Numbered from the stretch's first letter, positions 51,455-60,105 are shown. The stretch: DNA of 64,000 nt from an uncultured Sutterella sp. (GCA_905202595.1 CAJKSP010000005.1:17851-81850); one strand, 5' to 3'. The notes: generated from the letters alone by a model not told the origin. Translations and numbers: made by a program.

Positions 51455-51502
51455 GCACAATCTATCGCGTCGTTAGAGAAAATTTGACACTATAGATTGT
51501 GC
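51455..51502. promoter_or_regulatory. Pair of NrdR-like boxes before the glycyl-radical gene
   Basis: GCACAATCTATCGCGT (51455-51470) and ACACTATAGATTGTGC (51487-51502) match the NrdR box consensus ACACAATATATTGTGT at 12 and 13 of 16 positions. Their centres are 32 bp apart, about three helical turns, which is the known arrangement for NrdR. They also form an inverted AGCACAATCTAT/ATAGATTGTGCT repeat. NrdR represses ribonucleotide reductase genes when dATP is high. Confidence 0.7.
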
Positions 51503-51522
51503 TCCCCTTGTTTCTCAGTCCA

Positions 51523-53577
51523 TCAGCTCGCGGCTTTAGGCTCTGCACCCGCCGCTTCGCGCTCGGCGAGCTGGCGCCGCTTCTTCGCAGCGAGCTCTGC
51601 ATCGCACTTCGGGCAGAAGTCGTGGCGGCCGGACAGATAGCCGTGCTTCGGGCAGATGGAAAAAGTCGGCGTGACGGTAATGTAGGGCAGCCGGAAGCGC
51701 GTCAGCGTGCGGCGCACGAGATCGCGGCAGGCCTCAGGCGACGAAACGGCTTCGCTCATGTAGAGGTGCAGCACCGTGCCGCCTGTGTACTTGCGCTGCA
51801 GATCGTCCTGCATTTCGAGCGCTTCAAAAGGATCGTCCGTGAAATCCACCGGCAGCTGCGTGCTGTTGGTGTAGTACGGATTCGACGTCGTGCCCGCCTG
51901 CAGAATGCCGGGGAAGCGCTTGCGGTCCTCCTTAGCGAAGCGATAGGTCGCGCCTTCAGCCGGCGTCGCCTCCAGGTTGTACATGTGATCCGTCTCTTCC
52001 TGGAACTGCACCAGGCGCGCACGGATGTGATCCAGGAATTCGAGCGCGAACTGATGCCCGAAGGGCGTCGTGATGTCGTCGCTGTCGTTCGTAAAGTTGC
52101 GGATCATCTCGTTCACGCCATTGATGCCGACCGTCGAGAAGTGGTTGCGCAGCGTCCCGAGGTAGCGCTTCGTATAGGGGAAGAGGCCCTGATCAATGTG
52201 GCGCTGAATGACTTTGCGCTTGATCTCGAGGCTCGTCTTCGCAAGATCAAGCAGGTAGTCGAGCCGGTCATAGAGCCCCTTCTTGTTGCCCTTGAAGAGA
52301 TACCCCAGGCGCGCGCAGTTCACCGTGACGACGCCGAGAGAGCCCGTCTGCTCTGCGGAGCCGAAGAGGCCGTTGCCTCGCTTCAGCAGTTCGCGCAGAT
52401 CGAGCTGCAGCCGGCAGCACATCGAGCGGATCATGTTCGGCTTGAGCTCGGAATTGATGAAGTTCTGGAAATACGGCAGGCCGTAGCGCGCCGTCATGTC
52501 GAAGAGCAGCCTCGCGTTGGGGCTGTCCCAGTCGAATTCCGGCGTGATGTTGTAAGTCGGAATCGGGAAGGTGAAGACGCGCCCCTTCGCATCGCCCTTC
52601 ATCATGATCTCAATGTACGCACGGTTGATCATGTCCATCTCAGGCTTGAGCTCGCCGTACGTAAAAGGCATCTCCTCGCCGGCAATCACCGGACGCTGCT
52701 TCTTCAGGTCCTCCGGGCAGGTCCAATCGAACGTAAGGTTCGTAAACGGCGTCTGCGTGCCCCAGCGGGAAGGCACATTGAGGTTGTAGATCATCTCCTG
52801 AATGCACTGCTTGACGTGCTCGTACGGCAGATGATCCTTGCGGATGTAGGGGGCGAGATACGTGTCGAAGGACGAAAACGCCTGCGCGCCCGCCCATTCG
52901 TTCTGCATCGTGCCGAGGAAGTTGACGATCTGGCCCGTTGCAGACGACAGATGCTTGGGCGGCTCGGCCTCCACCTTGCCGGACACGCCGTTCAGACCTT
53001 CCTGCAGCAGCGTGCGCAGCGACCAGCCGGCGCAATAGCCCGACAGCATGTCCAGATCATGCACATGCACGTCGCCTTCGCGGTGTGCGCGGCCGACTTC
53101 CGGCGGATAGATGTAGTTGAGCCAATAATTGGCCACAACTTTGCCCGACACGTTGAGAATCAGACCGCCGAGCGAATAGCCTTGATTGGCGTTGGCGTTG
53201 ACGCGCCAGTCCACCTGGTCGAGATACTCATTGATCGAGCTTTCTACATCCACCCAGCTCTTCTTGGCATCGCGCGCTTTGGAGCGAGACTCCCGGTAGA
53301 CAATGTAGGCGCGCAGCGTCGTAAAGCGGCCCTCGTCGAAAAGGGCGTGCTCAACAGCGTCCTGAATCTGCTCGATGCCGAGCGTCGTGCCGCCGATCGC
53401 AGCCAGCCGCGGCATCACTCGCGCCTCCACAATGCGGCGCGCCTCCTTCTCATCGAACTCGCGCGTCGCATTGCCCGCCTTGGCAACCGCCGACACGATC
53501 TTATTTACGTCAAAGTCCTTCACAGCCCCGTCGCGCTTGAGCACGTGCTTCGGGGTTTCGCTGGCGAGAGAGGGCAT
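51523..53577 (-). CDS. nrdD: Anaerobic (class III) ribonucleoside-triphosphate reductase, large chain lacking the glycyl-radical tail
   Basis: 684 residues from ATG 53577 (TTG 53592 is possible). An ATP-cone covers about 8-100 (HVLKRDGAVKDFDVNKIV); it senses dATP. The catalytic barrel follows with HVHDLDMLSGYCAGWSL near 175, RSMCCRLQLDLREL near 385 and LGVVTVNCARLGYL near 415. The chain closes with YITVTPTFSICPKHGYLSG and FCPKC, the zinc ribbon, and then a short basic tail. The glycyl-radical segment that should come next is missing and is found as a separate gene 168 bp downstream. The enzyme reduces NTPs to dNTPs without oxygen, using formate. An NrdR-like box pair lies upstream. Confidence 0.93.
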   Translation of the reverse strand: MPSLASETPKHVLKRDGAVKDFDVNKIVSAVAKAGNATREFDEKEARRIVEARVMPRLAAIGGTTLGIEQIQDAVEHALFDEGRFTTLRAYIVYRESRSKARDAKKSWVDVESSINEYLDQVDWRVNANANQGYSLGGLILNVSGKVVANYWLNYIYPPEVGRAHREGDVHVHDLDMLSGYCAGWSLRTLLQEGLNGVSGKVEAEPPKHLSSATGQIVNFLGTMQNEWAGAQAFSSFDTYLAPYIRKDHLPYEHVKQCIQEMIYNLNVPSRWGTQTPFTNLTFDWTCPEDLKKQRPVIAGEEMPFTYGELKPEMDMINRAYIEIMMKGDAKGRVFTFPIPTYNITPEFDWDSPNARLLFDMTARYGLPYFQNFINSELKPNMIRSMCCRLQLDLRELLKRGNGLFGSAEQTGSLGVVTVNCARLGYLFKGNKKGLYDRLDYLLDLAKTSLEIKRKVIQRHIDQGLFPYTKRYLGTLRNHFSTVGINGVNEMIRNFTNDSDDITTPFGHQFALEFLDHIRARLVQFQEETDHMYNLEATPAEGATYRFAKEDRKRFPGILQAGTTSNPYYTNSTQLPVDFTDDPFEALEMQDDLQRKYTGGTVLHLYMSEAVSSPEACRDLVRRTLTRFRLPYITVTPTFSICPKHGYLSGRHDFCPKCDAELAAKKRRQLAEREAAGAEPKAAS

Positions 53578-53614
53578 GTCTAAGTTTTCCAATAAAATCA
53601 GTATCTTCTTCTAA

Positions 53615-53662
53615 CAACCACCTATGGTATGAGAATCCGCACATAACCACCATAGGTTGTGT
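53615..53662. promoter_or_regulatory. Pair of NrdR-like boxes before nrdD
   Basis: CAACCACCTATGGTAT (53615-53630) and CCACCATAGGTTGTGT (53647-53662) match the NrdR consensus at 9 and 12 of 16 positions. Their centres are again 32 bp apart, as in the pair before the glycyl-radical gene. The shared core ACCTATGGT occurs in opposite orientations. The match is weaker than the other pair; the identical spacing is the main support. Confidence 0.5.
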
Positions 53663-54031
53663 TCGCCTCTTTAAAGAAGCCCTCCGACTATAGCAGAGGA
53701 GCTTCTCGGGGTCGCTACGCCTTTATGCTGATCTTGGAGCAGTGCGCCGCGTCGTTTACAGTCTCGACATCCGTCTTCATTCAAGCGCTTTCGGGCATTT
53801 GGCTGCGCCGTCATCGTCTCAAAGCACGAAAATTAGGGTTTTCACCTAGACCATCTTTGCGCCAACCTCCTAATCGCCGTTTGGCGCGCGGGGCAGGCCT
53901 TGAGGGGAAGGCGGCCTTGCAAGCAGATCCAGTCTAGGTAGTTTCTCTAATATGGCAGCTTCCCGGCGCCTCATAGAATTCGGCGCAATTCCTCCTTCCG
54001 GCTGCCTGTCGGCCGGCAAGGCGTGCATCAG

Positions 54032-54163
54032 CATCGGATGCTTCCGAGGGGCTGCATTGAGAAGAAGCCGGACGCGCTGTTCGGCGCCGTTCGCAATGCA
54101 AGCATGCCGCATCCGATGTTGTTTGAAGCCCGCGGCGCTTGCAGCGCTGCGGGCATTTTTTTT
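54032..54163 (+). ncRNA. Candidate structured small RNA with its own terminator
   Basis: CATCGGATGC (54032-54041) pairs with GCATCCGATG (54109-54118). Inside it TGCATTG (54053-54059) pairs with CAATGCA (54094-54100), and an inner GCCG/CGGC hairpin closes the top. Eight nucleotides after this rod comes a terminator: GCCCGC-G-GCGCT pairs with AGCGC-T-GCGGGC, followed by AT8 (54128-54163). No ORF with a ribosome site explains the transcript. The rod of about 87 nt is reminiscent of SRP or 6S-like folds, but the conserved loop of SRP RNA is absent. I cannot name a family. The 5' end is unknown. Confidence 0.45.
54128..54163 (+). terminator. Rho-independent terminator of the candidate small RNA
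   Basis: GCCCGC-G-GCGCT / AGCGC-T-GCGGGC with a TGC loop, followed by A and T8. No protein gene precedes it on this strand for nearly 4 kb. Confidence 0.85.
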
Positions 54164-54354
54164 CTGCAGCCTCGCCGCCGCAGCAGCCAGGCAAACATTC
54201 GGGCATGAAAGCCCTGGCTTATCGGCACCGCCCAAGGTTTATAAGCAGGTTTACTTATCAGCCAACGTTCGAAAATTTCAATCTATCAATAGCGTTTTGT
54301 TCAATTTCTTCAAACAAAATATGCTCAAAGGGCTCTCTTAAAATGTGCAAATCA

Positions 54355-54368
54355 TTGATGCACATCAA
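54355..54368. promoter_or_regulatory. Perfect FNR-type box TTGAT-N4-ATCAA
   Basis: TTGATGCACATCAA matches the FNR/ANR consensus exactly. It lies in an A+T-rich non-coding segment, about 780 bp from both nrdD and the first acyl-CoA ligase. The promoter it serves is not clear. Confidence 0.65.
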
Positions 54369-54623
54369 TTGTTGAGACAGGATTAACCTGCATTGGCACG
54401 ACAAGAAATGCCGATGAGGCGGGGAAAGGAAGAGGCGCAAACGCTTGGCATCCAAGACCGCCTTGTTTGAAAGACTGCTCTCCAAGCCAGCCGTGCGCGG
54501 AGCCTCCGCGTCATGACGCTGACGACGGCATACGCCGCAACTCGATGCGCATGCCCGCTGGCGCCGCTTAGAGCGCCGAATCGCGTCCGCAAGGACTTCA
54601 GAAAGCCTGCCAGCAGACAAGCT

Positions 54624-54660
54624 AAGGGGCGGAAGCGTCCCTTTTACGCTTCCGCCCCTT
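54624..54660. repeat. Perfect 15-bp inverted repeat
   Basis: AAGGGGCGGAAGCGT and ACGCTTCCGCCCCTT pair over 7 nt. Neither strand has a U-run after it, so it is not a standard terminator. Confidence 0.6.
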
Positions 54661-55158
54661 CAGAATGCAGCTTATGAAAGATGCAGGACCAACCACATCA
54701 TTCGAGCGTTTGAGGAGCAACGCATGTCGCTTTGTTTTGTGCTGCAGGGGGAAACTTACTCTTACAAAGATCGGTTCGCAAACGAGAGCAAAGCGCACAA
54801 ATTCGAGGTTTTTTAGCATTTTTCTCCTCTGCAGGGATCACCTCTGCAACCTCAAATGCCGCTCATGGCCTTCGACAGAATTGAACAAATGCCGACTTTT
54901 ATAAGTTTTAATACGTAAATTCTTCCCGACTTTCTTGAATGGACGCCCGAACGGATGAGGCCTCGGCGAATAGGCGCCGCAGGGTTGGTCTTCTAAAATG
55001 GATCTTCTGCCGGACGCCCTGCGGCGTCTGCGGATCAGCGCGCCGGCTGAAGCCGGCGCATCCGTCTGGGGCGCTCGTTTCGACGAACGCGCCTCAAGCC
55101 CCGCGCTCCGCGCAGCGGCTTCGCCGCTTCGCCTCCCGCAGCAAAAAGACCACCATCC

Positions 55159-57021
55159 ATGGACAACAACCTCAACTACGGCGGCCAATCGCGCGTTAAG
55201 GCGCTCGACGTCCTCTCGACGCTCCCCGAGCTTCTCACTCACCATCTCGACAAGCGTCCTGACGACGTCGCCTACAAGGCCTACGATGCGCATGCGCGCG
55301 AATGGCGCGACTACACCTTCCGGGACGTCTTCAACGAAGTCTGCCGCTGGCGGCACGCCCTGGCGGGCCTCGGCCTTGAGCGCGGCGCGCGCGTTGCGAT
55401 GCTGCTGCCCAACTGCATGGCCGCGGTCTACTTTGATCAGGCGGCGCTTGCCAACGCGCTCGTGCCTGTTCCGCTTCATGCGATCGACACTCCAAAGTCC
55501 TCGGCCTACATTCTTTCGGACTCTGGCGCCGAAGTGCTCTTCACGAACAAGAAGCTCAAATGGCGCCAGATTCTGGAGGCCGCACCCGACATCAAGCTCA
55601 AATGCGTCGTCATTACGGACGACGAGGATGCGGACGACCCTCAGGCCGCCATTCCGGTGCTTTCGCTCAAAACCTTCCTCGAGCGCACGCCGAAGGAAAA
55701 GCTTCCGGAAGGCCCGAAGCCCGGCGATTTGGCTGCGCTTGTCTATACGTCCGGCACAACAGGCAGCCCGAAGGGCGTCATGCTCACGCACCGCAACATT
55801 CTGGCCGACATCCGAGCCTCCCTGGGGAACCTGCACCCGAACGAAGAGGAGATTCTCCTTTCGTTCCTGCCGCTCTCGCATACGTTCGAGCGCTCCGTCT
55901 CCTACTATCTGGCGCTCGGCCTCGGCTATCCGCTCGCCTTCAACCGCTCGATCGCCACGCTTGCGGAAGACTTCCGCATCATCCGTCCGACCGTCATTCT
56001 GTCGGTGCCGCGCGTGTATGAAATGATCTATGCCAAGCTGCGCGACAGCCTTTCGAAAAAATCCGCCGTCGCGCGCTGGCTGTTCAATTGGGCTGTCGAA
56101 GTCGGCTGGCGCCGCTTCTGCCGCGAGAACGGACTGCCTGTTGAATCATCAGGCCGCGCCTGGCTCGATCCGCTCGTCGCCGGCTTCCTGGACCGCAAGA
56201 TCGGCAGCGCAGTCCGAGGCATCTTCGGCGGGCGTCCTCACTTGTTCATCTCCGGCGGCGCCTCGCTCAGCCCTGCCGTCGCCAAAGCCTTCCTCGGCTT
56301 GGGCGTGCCCATCTACCAAGGCTACGGCATGACGGAGGCGAGTCCTGTCATCGCCGTCAACAAAGAAGGCAGCAACCATCCCAATACTGTCGGTCCGGCG
56401 CTGCCCGGCATTGAAGTCCGACTCACGGATCAGGGCGAGCTGCAGGTGCGCGGCCCAACGGTCATGAAGGGCTATTGGAATCGTCCGGAAGCAACCCGGC
56501 AGGTTCTCTCCGACGAGGGCTGGCTCTCCACTGGCGACATCGCGGAAATTTATGATGACGGCCACATCCGCATCACCGGCCGCATCAAGGAGATCATCGT
56601 CACCTCGACGGGCGAGAAGATTCCGCCGGCCGATCTGGAAGCCGCCATCGAGACGGATCCGCTGTTCCAGCAGGCGCTGGCCATCGGCGACGACCGTCCC
56701 TTCATCGCGGCGCTCTGCGTCGTGCAGCCCGACAAATGGCGGGAGCTCTGCAGCGACCTCGGCCTTGATCCGGACGATGATGCAAGCCTGGATGCCAAGC
56801 CGGCCGTGCAAGCTGCCATCAGACGCATCAAGAAAGCCGCCTCAGGCTTTCCAAACTACGGCGTCCCGCGCATGGTCAAGCTTCTGCGCAACCCTTGGAC
56901 GATTGAAAATGGAATGCTCACGCCGACCCTGAAGCTCAAGCGCAATATGATCCGACGCACTTATGCCGACGAGATTGATCAGCTTTACGAAGCGCTTGCT
57001 CCGAAGCGCAAGGCGCATTGA
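55159..57021 (+). CDS. Long-chain acyl-CoA synthetase (AMP-forming), first of two tandem copies
   Basis: 620 residues. Adenylate-forming motifs: ALVYTSGTTGSPKGVMLTHRN near 195 (P-loop-like A3; quoted as YTSGTTGSPKGV), SFLPLSHTFER near 237, YQGYGMTEASPVI near 388, GWLSTGDIAEI near 455 and GRIKEIIVTSTGEKI near 475. The FACL signature and length of about 600 match long-chain fatty acid CoA ligases of the FAA1/FadD15 type, which are longer than E. coli FadD. The enzyme activates fatty acids to acyl-CoA at the inner membrane. The start ATG follows AAAAAGACCACC without a strong ribosome site. The second copy starts 89 bp downstream and has the same domain order. Confidence 0.92.
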   Translation: MDNNLNYGGQSRVKALDVLSTLPELLTHHLDKRPDDVAYKAYDAHAREWRDYTFRDVFNEVCRWRHALAGLGLERGARVAMLLPNCMAAVYFDQAALANALVPVPLHAIDTPKSSAYILSDSGAEVLFTNKKLKWRQILEAAPDIKLKCVVITDDEDADDPQAAIPVLSLKTFLERTPKEKLPEGPKPGDLAALVYTSGTTGSPKGVMLTHRNILADIRASLGNLHPNEEEILLSFLPLSHTFERSVSYYLALGLGYPLAFNRSIATLAEDFRIIRPTVILSVPRVYEMIYAKLRDSLSKKSAVARWLFNWAVEVGWRRFCRENGLPVESSGRAWLDPLVAGFLDRKIGSAVRGIFGGRPHLFISGGASLSPAVAKAFLGLGVPIYQGYGMTEASPVIAVNKEGSNHPNTVGPALPGIEVRLTDQGELQVRGPTVMKGYWNRPEATRQVLSDEGWLSTGDIAEIYDDGHIRITGRIKEIIVTSTGEKIPPADLEAAIETDPLFQQALAIGDDRPFIAALCVVQPDKWRELCSDLGLDPDDDASLDAKPAVQAAIRRIKKAASGFPNYGVPRMVKLLRNPWTIENGMLTPTLKLKRNMIRRTYADEIDQLYEALAPKRKAH

Positions 57022-57110
57022 CTGTCTGCTTCAGTCATCAGACAATTTTTCCCCCTTTACAAATTCAAAAAAAGGCGCTTCATTCAAGCGTTGCCGCCAA
57101 ATTTAGAAGC

Positions 57111-58967
57111 ATGCAGCTGACATCAACCGCTGCCGAGGATGCACTCGGCTTCATTGCGCGCTTTCGCACCGTGCCCGAAATGCTCGAGCACGCCGTCAAA
57201 ACCTGGCCCAAACGCGAGGCTTATCGCCAATTCGACTATCAGGAGAACAGCTGGATCTCCACCACTTGGGAGGCGTTCCATCAAGGCGTCATGCGCTGGC
57301 GGCGCGCCTTTTCCGCCATGGGCCTCAAGCGCGGCGACCGCGTCGCCATGCTGCTCACAAACTGTCTTGATGCCGTGACGTTCGATGAAGCAGCGCTCGC
57401 CAACGCGCTCGTTCCGGTGCCGCTTCACGCCATCGACACGCCTTGGTCGTCGGCCTATATCCTCAAGGACTCCAACAGCCGCTGCCTCGTCACGACGTCG
57501 CGCGCGCGCTGGAACGCGATCCGCTCGGCCGAACCCGATCTGCCCGACCTGAAGGAAGTGATCTTCACGAACGAAATCGTGAGCGAGCTCGACGGCGCGG
57601 TTCGGCTGTCGGGCCTTGAGGACTGGCTGGCTCGAGGCAACTCCGTTCTGGACGAAGCGCTGCCGGCCGGACCGACCGAAGACGATCTTGCGGGCTTCAT
57701 CTATACGTCTGGTACGACAGGCCGTCCGAAAGGCGTCATGCTCACGCACCGCAACATCGTCTCGAATGTGCAGCAGATTTCCCTCGCCGCGCCCATCTGC
57801 ACGGAGGATGTCTATCTGTCGTTCCTCCCCTTTTCGCACACTTTCGAGCGCACCGTGGCGCACTACTGCGCCGTGGCGCACGGCGCAGCCATGGCCTTCG
57901 CGCGCTCCGTGCAGCATATCGAGCAGGATCTGGCCGAGGTCAAGCCCACGCTCATGTGCACCGTGCCCCGCGTCTTCGAGCGCCTTTATCAGAAGATTCA
58001 GCTCAATCTGGCCGAGTCGAGCGAGCGTGCGCAGTATCTGACCGCCTGGGCGCTTGAAGCCGGCTGGCGGCGCTTCTGCCGAGAAAATCATCTGCCGATC
58101 GAGCATTCCGAACGCGAATCGCTCGACGAAACGGTTCTCCCGATGCTCGACGAAGAGGTGAGCGCAAAGATTCGGGCGATCTTCGGCGGACGTCTCCGAA
58201 TGGTGTTCTCCGGCGGCGCCGCCCTCAACTACACCGTTGCCAAATTCTTCTGCGCCATGGGCGTCTCCATGCGGCAGGTCTACGGCCTCACGGAGACGAG
58301 TCCGATCGTGAGCTTCACAACCGCTTCGGACAACCATCCGAGCTGCGTCGGCTTCCCCGTCGCCAACACGGAAGTGCGCCTCGGCGAGCGCGACGAGCTG
58401 CAGGTGCGCGGCCCTCAAGTCATGAAGGGCTATTGGAACAAGCCGCGGGAAACCGCAGCGGCCTTTACGCCAGACGGCTGGTTCCGCACAGGCGACCAGG
58501 CTGATCTGGACGACGGCGGACGCGTGCGGATCAAGGGACGCCTGAAGGAAATCATCGTCACCTCAACGGGCGAAAAGATCAGTCCCGTCGATCTGGAATT
58601 CGCCATTCAGGAAGACCACCTCTTCGCTCAAGTGCTCGTCGTCGGCGAAAATCGCCCCTTCATTACGGCCGTCGTCGTCGTCGAGCCCTCGCGCTGGGAA
58701 AAGCTCTGCGAAGAAATGCAGCTCGACCCGGAAGATCCTGCAACGCTCACGGCGCGCCCTATGACGAGGCTTCTTGTGAAGCGCATCCGCGCTGCGGCCA
58801 AAGCCTTCCCGTCCTACGGCATTCCTCGAGCGGTGGCGATTGTGCGCGAACCCTTCACCGTTGAGGACGGCCTTCTCACGCCGACGATGAAGCTGAAGCG
58901 TCCCCAAATCGCCCAGCGCTACAAGGCGCAAATCGACGCCATGTACGCTGGGCACAAAAACGCCTAG
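57111..58967 (+). CDS. Long-chain acyl-CoA synthetase (AMP-forming), second tandem copy
   Basis: 618 residues from ATG 57111 (AGAAG 5 bp upstream); the frame open to 57018 overlaps the previous gene's end and is not family-like. Motifs parallel those of the first copy: FIYTSGTTGRPKGVMLTH, SFLPFSHTFERTV, RQVYGLTETSPIVSF, GWFRTGDQADL and GRLKEIIVTSTGEKI. The two chains share segments such as ALANALVPVPLHAIDT and GWRRFCREN, which shows recent duplication. Differences around the acyl-binding region (VRLSGLEDWLARG in place of IPVLSLKTFLERT) may give different chain preference. The pair is probably co-transcribed. The minus-strand PflX-like gene lies convergently beyond. Confidence 0.92.
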   Translation: MQLTSTAAEDALGFIARFRTVPEMLEHAVKTWPKREAYRQFDYQENSWISTTWEAFHQGVMRWRRAFSAMGLKRGDRVAMLLTNCLDAVTFDEAALANALVPVPLHAIDTPWSSAYILKDSNSRCLVTTSRARWNAIRSAEPDLPDLKEVIFTNEIVSELDGAVRLSGLEDWLARGNSVLDEALPAGPTEDDLAGFIYTSGTTGRPKGVMLTHRNIVSNVQQISLAAPICTEDVYLSFLPFSHTFERTVAHYCAVAHGAAMAFARSVQHIEQDLAEVKPTLMCTVPRVFERLYQKIQLNLAESSERAQYLTAWALEAGWRRFCRENHLPIEHSERESLDETVLPMLDEEVSAKIRAIFGGRLRMVFSGGAALNYTVAKFFCAMGVSMRQVYGLTETSPIVSFTTASDNHPSCVGFPVANTEVRLGERDELQVRGPQVMKGYWNKPRETAAAFTPDGWFRTGDQADLDDGGRVRIKGRLKEIIVTSTGEKISPVDLEFAIQEDHLFAQVLVVGENRPFITAVVVVEPSRWEKLCEEMQLDPEDPATLTARPMTRLLVKRIRAAAKAFPSYGIPRAVAIVREPFTVEDGLLTPTMKLKRPQIAQRYKAQIDAMYAGHKNA

Positions 58968-59106
58968 CGCAGCCGCTGTCTTCTGCGCCTCCAGAGCCGA
59001 ATCCAGCTGTCCGAAGAAGGATCCGAATGACTCGCGCGGATCCGTCAAGCCGATCTCGCTTGCCGGACAGCGGGACTTTGCCCAACAAGCGCTGAACAGG
59101 CAACGC

Positions 59107-60105
59107 TCACTTCGACGGCATCTCCGCATCGGCTAGCAGCGCCGCAGGATCGGACTCGCAGCAGCCCTCAGGATGCGGCTCTGCGCTTCGGCCTTCGAAA
59201 TGCTCAGGCAGCACATGATCGCCGTTGAAATTCGGTATGAACTTCGCTTCAGCAGTCTTGCCCACCTGCATGAAGCCGTTCTTGATGCCGATTTCCCGAG
59301 CGTGCCGGACGACCTTCTGATACTCAAGCGTCGTAAGAGGACGATTGATCTCCGGATGGCGGCACGCCTTATAGATCGGCATGTACTGGTTCATGACCGA
59401 GATGTAGATGTCGTCGCCAAAGCGCTCATGAAGCCAGTCGAGGCAGCGGCAGCTGTCCCGCCACTGCCAGGGCAGCACGAGATGACGCACGATCAGTCCG
59501 CGCTTCATAAGGCCGTCGCCGCCGAATGCCGCCGGTCCGGCCATGTCGAACATCGCCTCGATGGCTCGCGACGCATATTCAAAATAATGCGGCACGCCGG
59601 AATAGCGTTCGCCCAAGCGGCTGTCGAAGTACTTGAGATCGGGCAGGTAGACGTCGACGAGGCCGTCAAGCCGGCGAAGCGTGTCCGGCAGTTCGTAAGC
59701 ATTGGAGTTGTAGACGACCGGCACGGAAAGGCCCTTCGCCTTGGCGCGCTCTAGCGCCGGAACAATCTGATCGACGTACTGGCTCGGCGTCACCAGCTCG
59801 ACGCAAGCTGCGCCGCGGGCCTGCTGCTCAAGGAAAATATCCGACAGACGCTCGACAGAGACGCGAATCCCGCGGCCTTCGGCGCTGATCTGATAGTTCT
59901 GGCAGAAGCAGCAGCGCAGATTGCAGTGCGAGAAAAAGACCGTGCCCGCGCCGGTCTTGCCGGAGATGCACGGCTCCTCCCATGCATGGAGGCTCACAAG
60001 CGCAAGCTCCACTTCGTCAGAAGCCTTGCAGATGGACCGCTTGAGTCCAGCCGGCGTTGCGCGGTCGGCATTGCAGCGGCGGGGACAGAGATTGCATCGC
60101 GTCAT
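59107..60105 (-). CDS. Radical SAM protein, PflX-like (pyruvate-formate-lyase-activating enzyme homologue)
   Basis: 332 residues from ATG 60105. An N-terminal Cys cluster (RCNLCPRRCNADR) precedes the radical-SAM motif CNLRCCFCQN near residue 63. Further family features are VELVTPSQYVDQI near 105, VVYNSNAYELP near 133, VDVYLPDLKYFDSRLGERYS near 153, RHLVLPWQWRDS near 210 and ISVMNQYMP near 235. This matches COG1313/PflX proteins. They resemble PFL activases but have no proven target. The wider AmmeMemoRadiSam group is a close relative. A glycyl-radical partner is not adjacent, although the split nrd system lies 6 kb away with its own NrdG. The C-terminal 40 residues are acidic and variable. 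Confidence 0.85.
   Translation of the reverse strand: MTRCNLCPRRCNADRATPAGLKRSICKASDEVELALVSLHAWEEPCISGKTGAGTVFFSHCNLRCCFCQNYQISAEGRGIRVSVERLSDIFLEQQARGAACVELVTPSQYVDQIVPALERAKAKGLSVPVVYNSNAYELPDTLRRLDGLVDVYLPDLKYFDSRLGERYSGVPHYFEYASRAIEAMFDMAGPAAFGGDGLMKRGLIVRHLVLPWQWRDSCRCLDWLHERFGDDIYISVMNQYMPIYKACRHPEINRPLTTLEYQKVVRHAREIGIKNGFMQVGKTAEAKFIPNFNGDHVLPEHFEGRSAEPHPEGCCESDPAALLADAEMPSK

Larger units (their letters stand above)
53663..55158. other. 1.5-kb non-coding stretch between nrdD and the acyl-CoA ligases
   Basis: I find no supportable protein gene here. It holds a structured element ending in a terminator (54032-54163), an A+T-rich segment (54230-54380) with a perfect FNR-type box (54355-54368), a perfect 15-bp hairpin (54624-54660), and the promoter region of the ligase genes (A+T-rich, 54860-54930). 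Open frames in the stretch have no family resemblance and no good ribosome sites. Confidence 0.5.

Noticed and set aside
51499..53583. 694-codon open frame antisense to nrdD
   Set aside because: It mirrors nrdD in a high-GC3 genome, is Arg/Val/Ala-rich, and has no family motif or ribosome site.
53663..54163. SRP (4.5S) or 6S RNA identity for the structured element
   Set aside because: The conserved SRP GGAA-loop sequence and the characteristic 6S central bubble sequence are not present; length alone is not enough.
53870..54235. 121-codon minus-strand ORF in the gap upstream of nrdD
   Set aside because: It overlaps the terminator and small-RNA structure, has no ribosome site and has low-complexity composition.
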